Below, piece by piece: positions 59,305 to 64,000 of a stretch of 64,000 nt of DNA; positions within the stretch are counted from its first letter, which is position 1; the number at the start of each line of letters is the position of its first letter. A program made the translations under genes and the position numbers. The notes beneath the pieces are model-generated. The model was given only the letters and a program-made list of their open reading frames with translations, did not search any database and was not told the origin of the DNA. Source of the DNA: Membranipora membranacea (lineage: Eukaryota; Bryozoa; Gymnolaemata; Cheilostomatida; Membraniporidae); the NCBI GenBank assembly GCA_914767715.1, contig OU612066.1, positions 25,580,283-25,644,282 on the forward strand, read 5' to 3'.

Positions 59305-62198
59305 GATTTGTCATTGTGAAGGCAGTGGATGTAACAATGTAATGCAAAGCGATGTTGCCTTCCAATGAACGTTGTCATTCAAATTGTGGACATTGTGGAA
59401 CTTGTCCTGTTTGTGAAGATAGTCAGTACTAACATTGACATTGCTTGGAGAAACACATCTTCTCATATAATATTCTTCAGTGTGGCCTGCCTACTTGATA
59501 GGTGGCCCTGGTTTATGATATTCTTGTATATAGTAGCACTTTTTTTCTGCAGTTGAAGGTTGCGAATGACATCAGCCAGACCAGCCAAATTGCATTAGGT
59601 TTGTTTTTTCTCTTTACTTTGTTCAGTTTATAGCCAATATACACGTGTCTTCTATTAAATTGATGCTTTTAGTCTGATATTGGCAATCTGCTGGATATAC
59701 CTAGTGTCAGTGCCGTAGTGTCTCAATAGGGCTATTGTCACTGACAGTTTTGTGAGAAGGAATCCAAAGTTCAGACTGTCTTGTACTATGGTTTCTATGA
59801 TCTCTCACGTTGGACAAGCCTCACCATTATGGTGTTCTTGATTGACACGCTTTGTGATGCTTCAGGATGGTAATGCTGTCGGAAGTTGACTGACTCAGAG
59901 ATTACTCTGTTTCATCCATAGTATCTGTCCATAACTGCTGAGTCTTTGCCTTGACCTTTGATTCGCAGTTTGGGCTGACAACTGGCAACATTTTCCTTTT
60001 TAGTGATTCCAGCTGCTACAAAAGTGTAGCAAATATTGGGAAACTCATTAGGGAAAGTTAGAGCAAGGATTTTATCTGCATAGTCAATTAAAATTGACAT
60101 TTGGAAAGCGCAGCACAATAATTTGGCACATGTGGACAAGCTCTAATCTCCGCAGCATGTGGTCTATGTGATGGACTAATCCGGATGTTGACTGCCTCAT
60201 CCAGAAAATGTATCAGTCATTTTCATAATTATTTTATCTGGAGAAGATTAATTTGTATGTAATAAAACCTGATAGCGTTTCTTAGCTGAAAACCTCTCCA
60301 AATGTGACATCCACCCTGTTTGTTATAGCATTTGGTTGGCAATATTACCATAATTGAAATAAACCTGCCATAGAGATGTGTTTATGCACTTTTTGCCGCA
60401 CTAACTGTTGCAGAACCATAAATAGTATAGTCAATTACAGTAATATTCACAACAAAACACCACACAAAACAGGGTTGACTCACTCTCAACATTCTGTCTT
60501 CGGAAATGGTCCTCACATGGAATTATGTTAGACAGCCAAAACTCATGTTATCACAGGCAAATACTGGAAAGGGTTGATTGACCATCCGGAGTGGTAAGAG
60601 TTTTGGGGGCTCAAACTAGATCATTTACAGCGCCTTCTTTGGTAGTTTTAGAGTGAGAGTTTGCATTGTCCCTCGTACACAAAGCTAAACCAATCTCATA
60701 TTATGGTGAATCACTCGCTTATCATTCCACAATGTATGCGAGAGTGAAAACGGTTCTCAAAGCTGGTGGCAGCAAACCATTTCATCAGGAATATCCGTAG
60801 AATTCATTTTTTTTTATATCCTGGATATGTACTCACTACCATGCTAGATTTGTGGATAACAGCATGAAATGAGCACTGGTGTGCAAGCAGTCCTGTACTG
60901 AAAGCTTTTCTATGCACAGTGTGCCCTCAGAGATTTTCGACAGATGAGATGCCACGGCTCATGAGTTCGTGCAGGGCATCCAATGTGTAAAGCACTGCAA
61001 AGCTTATATAGGTAAGCTCCTTACCTGCTTGACATTAATTTTATACCTAGGTATACCCGGCAGGAAAAAAATTTGCCCACGGCATTTAACTTCCATATGG
61101 TGTATACATGCAAGGCTCAATGAGCTACACCCATTGCTCAAACTAATTGCTAGCAGTGTTTGATTTACTTGTGAAACAAATTGTAAAATTCATCAATTTA
61201 TAAAAATTGTGTTCTACTATGTGCTATTTGGATTTTATGAGTAATGACAATCATTGGATCTGTTTCTTTTAGGGAAGTTACATATGTTACCGTCTGCGAA
61301 ACCTAAAACCTACGAGCTGGTCCAGACTCCAGACCATGGAGTTGGCAAGTGTATGAGAAAAAGATCTACAAAGCAAGACATTTGATTGCAATGCTTCAAA
61401 AAGTTTGCAAATACTGGGATGAAATATGTTCAGGCAAGTGCGAATGTGAGTATCGTTTGTCTTCTTCCTAGAGCTAAACAGTTTCTTCTACTTTTCCCTC
61501 CACCATTGAAGCAGTTGATTGGTGATGGTTCCCATTGTACAATTTTATCAGACACCCCTACCATCTATTTAAAAGGAATGAAAAGATTGCCAACTGCTCT
61601 CAACAATCATACAAACTTTCATTGAGCCAACCCTAGAAACTTGTATACCCACAACAACTAGTGATCATCAACATTGATACCCCTGTTTGTTTCAAGTCTA
61701 GGCATGGTGAGTCTGATGTTGGAAATTGATTTGAGTGTTTATTTTCCTCCACATTTTGACTTCAATACTCGCGCCACAGTGGGGAGATAATGGAATGAGG
61801 TATTTCGTGTTTCATAGGATAGAACCTTGCTACTTGGTGTACTACTGGAGTACCTTTTTACTAGGGCTAAATCTTTACATTCACATAAAGAAAATATAAG
61901 AGTTTTGTCCCACATAGCTTTTAATTCCTTAATTCCAAACAAGAGTTTTGTTGAAGTATTTTAGATATTTATGCACTTCAAAAAATCTCATAGATAAAAT
62001 TGGCGAAATGCATTTAATTTCTGTGAGCAATATTTAACTTTACCAGCTTATGGGGAAGAAAGCGTTTTCCAGTTTACAAAATATACTGCATCATCCTGGA
62101 TCAGCAATTATTTTATGAATTCACAGTTACCTGTCTTCCTTTTGTTATTTGTGGTGTGCAATCCGCACACAAAATTAACTGGTTGTGATATTTTGTAG
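59305..62198. other. Long intron or 3' flank of the zinc-finger gene
   Basis: This is an intron if the donor at 59301 (AA/GTAAGA) is used, and otherwise a 3' flank. No gene is supported inside. An acceptor-like TCTGTTTCTTTTAG at about 61273 is followed by a short open stretch that ends quickly in two frames. The frames at 59365, 59912 (-), 60969 and 61386 have no recognisable content. Confidence 0.4.
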
Positions 62199-62307
62199 CA
62201 TTCTCGCGGATGAAATTAAAAAAGGATGGCGTGATTGCGTGACGCGGCTCTTTCAGCTGATGGAACCTAGAGATCAGGAGTTCCAAAGGAGACAGGAGCT
62301 GCCTTAA
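62199..62307 (+). CDS. Alternative last exon of the zinc-finger gene
   Basis: An acceptor (GATATTTTGTAG) at 62198 opens a 36-codon frame that starts ILADEIKKGWRDCVTRLFQ and ends in TAA at 62305-62307. It enters in phase 2, which matches exactly a splice from 59300 (CCA AA/GTAAGA) in exon 8. The joined form has 1075 residues, and the stop used when the donor is not spliced is removed. The peptide is amphipathic and charged, which looks coding. Linking it across a 2.9-kb intron rests on frame and splice consensus only; it could instead belong to another transcript. Confidence 0.5.
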
Positions 62308-62789
62308 ATCTACAGGTTTGAGAAAATGTCTGAAAGATATTTCAATTTTTCACTTTATTGTCGATAACACCAAATCAATTTTCAACAAATACTGTTGTCA
62401 AGTTGAATTCAGAGGTTTTTTGTAGTACTTAATAGTCATAATCTGGTTGAAACATACAACATTGCAAATGTGTTAGATTCACTGATCCTACAGAAAGATA
62501 GCGAAAATCTGCCACAAGAAAATAGAGATCTTAGCGTAATGTAACGCAGTCATCAATCTGATGAACAACTACCTACTTATGATGCCTCAATAATGTAATC
62601 TCAACTTGTTAACACTTTGAGAGGACGACCCTTTAAATTTTTTATAATAGAGAAAACTTGCAGAGCAACTTGCGTTCAAATTGAATTTAAAAATGATTTT
62701 GGTAAAACTTCAATCCGAGCCACTTCCTGCTTAATTGACACCTCTGGGGGCTCAAAGTAGTGATTGTCCTGTTCTTGATTTAATTGTAG

Positions 62790-63270
62790 GTCGAGGAAAA
62801 GCAGAATGGAAGCTATTGGACCTAGTATAGTGGATATGGAGCAAGAGAAAATCTTGAGAGAAGAGCAGCAAATGTGGCTGTTTGGGAACAATGATGGTGC
62901 AAGCCACACAGACACACGAAGTGATCAGAATGGTATTATTAGTTTTGGTAATAATTCTGTAGACAGCCTTTCTAGAAACGACACATTGTTCATGAAGTCT
63001 GGTGGTCGCCACCCACAGTCAGATAAAAGCTATGAGTCAATACATGAAAATCTCATGTCTAACCCTAGAGCTATTATACTCCAATGCCAAACATCTATTC
63101 AAGTCATTCTGATGCTCCTTTATCTGTACACTGTAGGTCAGAAATTGATAATAGAGATGCAATTGTTCAGGTTGATCCACAAGCCCTGTTAAAAGAAAAA
63201 ATACTTGGGAACTATGATGTAGGAATAACTAGGGAGTTCTCCAAAACTAGGCAGAATGAGTCAAATATAA
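62790..63270 (+). CDS. Unidentified exon(s), possibly frameshifted
   Basis: After an acceptor (TTTAATTGTAG, ending 62790) a frame with ATG at 62806 runs well as coding sequence to about 63075 (contains MEQEKILREEQQMWLFGNN, then a polar Ser/Asn-rich part). The sense then seems to continue in a different frame from 63084 (MPNIYSSHSDAPLSVHCRSE, then VDPQALLKEKILGNY) to about 63260. Either a small indel or a hidden splice separates the two. The acceptor enters in phase 2, so it too could join exon 8 of the zinc-finger gene. No family is recognised. Confidence 0.35.
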
Positions 63271-63795
63271 TTTTATATTTTAAAGTTGTCCTTCGCTCTT
63301 ACATAGTTTTGCAACTCCTGACAGAATGGGCGCTATTTCTCACCACTCATAAAATCTCTCTTGTTTTCTGTAAATAATTTTGCTATTGTATTCTATGCAA
63401 TTAATTTATGAGATAATAGTTTTGTGTGATGACTAGATGCGCTGAGCTCAATAACATCTTCTGTCAAGACAATCCTTATAAAAGAAACTGTGCTATCTCT
63501 TAACTCATTACTTACTTTTAGTGTGAATGAGTGGAAAGTCCTTCAATATATTAATTTACCCATGGAAAAAGATTAAAAATATAAATTTATATATATATTT
63601 ATATTTTACTTATATATTTATATATTTACTTATGAATAAGATGAATGGTATGTTGCTTGATTGAAACTCGAACAAAAGAATCAAAATAATGATAGATTAT
63701 ACAGGCTTTTTTGTTAGCTTTTTCCCTAATTCTACACATTTTGTTGAATAAAATGAAACAAGATGATGCTTGAAGTTTTGTCCACTTTACACCCC

Positions 63796-64000
63796 TTACA
63801 CATAGAGGTTCATGACATCTTCATATTTTGGTGGAGAATTGTTTTTGTTGCATTGCGGTCTGGGTGTTAATCGGCCACATGCTCCTTCTGCAGGCCTACT
63901 CATTCCTGAGTGACATGTTTGTCGGCATTGTTCGTACGATGGCGGCGCTGCACCGCTTATGTTGAGAATTGCACTTACGTCCACACTCTGATCCAGGGAA
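63796..64000 (-). CDS. C-terminal tail with two PPxY motifs, gene runs off the right edge
   Basis: The minus strand reads from the window edge without a stop to TAA at 63798-63796, about 66 codons. It contains PPSYEQC near the start and PPKYEDVMNLYV at the end. PPxY motifs bind WW domains, such as those of NEDD4-type ubiquitin ligases, and are common in the cytoplasmic tails of small membrane proteins, including Shisa and WBP1 types. Several cysteines lie between the motifs. The membrane and extracellular parts would be upstream, beyond 64000. Coding status is supported by the motifs and the open frame to the edge. Confidence 0.6.
   Translation of the reverse strand, partial: SLDQSVDVSAILNISGAAPPSYEQCRQTCHSGMSRPAEGACGRLTPRPQCNKNNSPPKYEDVMNLYV

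Noticed and set aside
61273-61390. Candidate cassette exon after TCTGTTTCTTTTAG
   Set aside because: Joined in phase to exon 8 of the zinc-finger gene it stops after about ten residues, and the open frame needs a different phase. Not supported.

Overview
The window is nuclear DNA from an animal (metazoan). It is AT-rich, its genes are split by GT-AG introns of about 0.1-3 kb, it holds a full-length eukaryotic cytosolic-type alanyl-tRNA synthetase gene in 19 coding exons, and its other genes carry animal extracellular and membrane modules (reeler, Ig, Shisa-like cysteine modules, PPxY tails, an SLC16-like transporter). The lineage cannot be fixed from sequence alone. A non-vertebrate such as a sponge or another early-branching invertebrate is my guess, held weakly. 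No operons, ribosome binding sites, CRISPR arrays or bacterial features are present.

Layout. Left part (1.3-9.2 kb), minus strand: a secreted protein with a signal peptide, a TPKPN repeat and two C-terminal Cys modules, behind a TATA-containing promoter; then an SLC16/monocarboxylate-transporter-like gene in three exons, with a decayed duplicate of its first exon inside intron 1. From 9.2 to 21.9 kb there is no supported host gene. This stretch is built of repeats: a large inverted repeat (11.4-14.1 kb), a degenerate short tandem repeat, the broken 3' end of a LINE reverse transcriptase, and a 2.2-kb element with terminal inverted repeats and a 7-bp target duplication (18.7-20.9 kb). From 21.9 to 37.2 kb, all on the minus strand, lie three membrane-type genes: a single-pass protein with a PH-like cytoplasmic domain (5' part not found), a reeler-domain protein with a C-terminal hydrophobic tail, and an Ig-domain single-pass protein. 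Right part, plus strand: alanyl-tRNA synthetase (39.5-50.7 kb) and a large C2H2 zinc-finger, winged-helix-like and coiled-coil gene (53.6-59.3 or 62.3 kb). A final minus-strand gene with two PPxY motifs runs off the right edge.

Exon joins were tested by reading frame. The complete models (TPKPN/Shisa-like 362 aa, SLC16-like 433 aa, reeler 256 aa, Ig-TM 300 aa, AlaRS 970 aa, zinc-finger 1040 or 1075 aa) each give a length divisible by three with canonical splice sites at every intron. The genes do not form one pathway. The shared theme is cell-surface and secreted proteins beside one housekeeping gene.

The most notable finds are a 231-bp retroposed element that starts with the 5' end of U2 snRNA and is bounded by perfect 16-bp target duplications; two copies of a MITE with different perfect 8-bp target duplications; a secreted protein combining a homogenised TPKPN repeat with tandem Shisa-like modules; a transmembrane protein with a PH-like tail; and a zinc-finger gene whose stop codon lies inside a splice donor.
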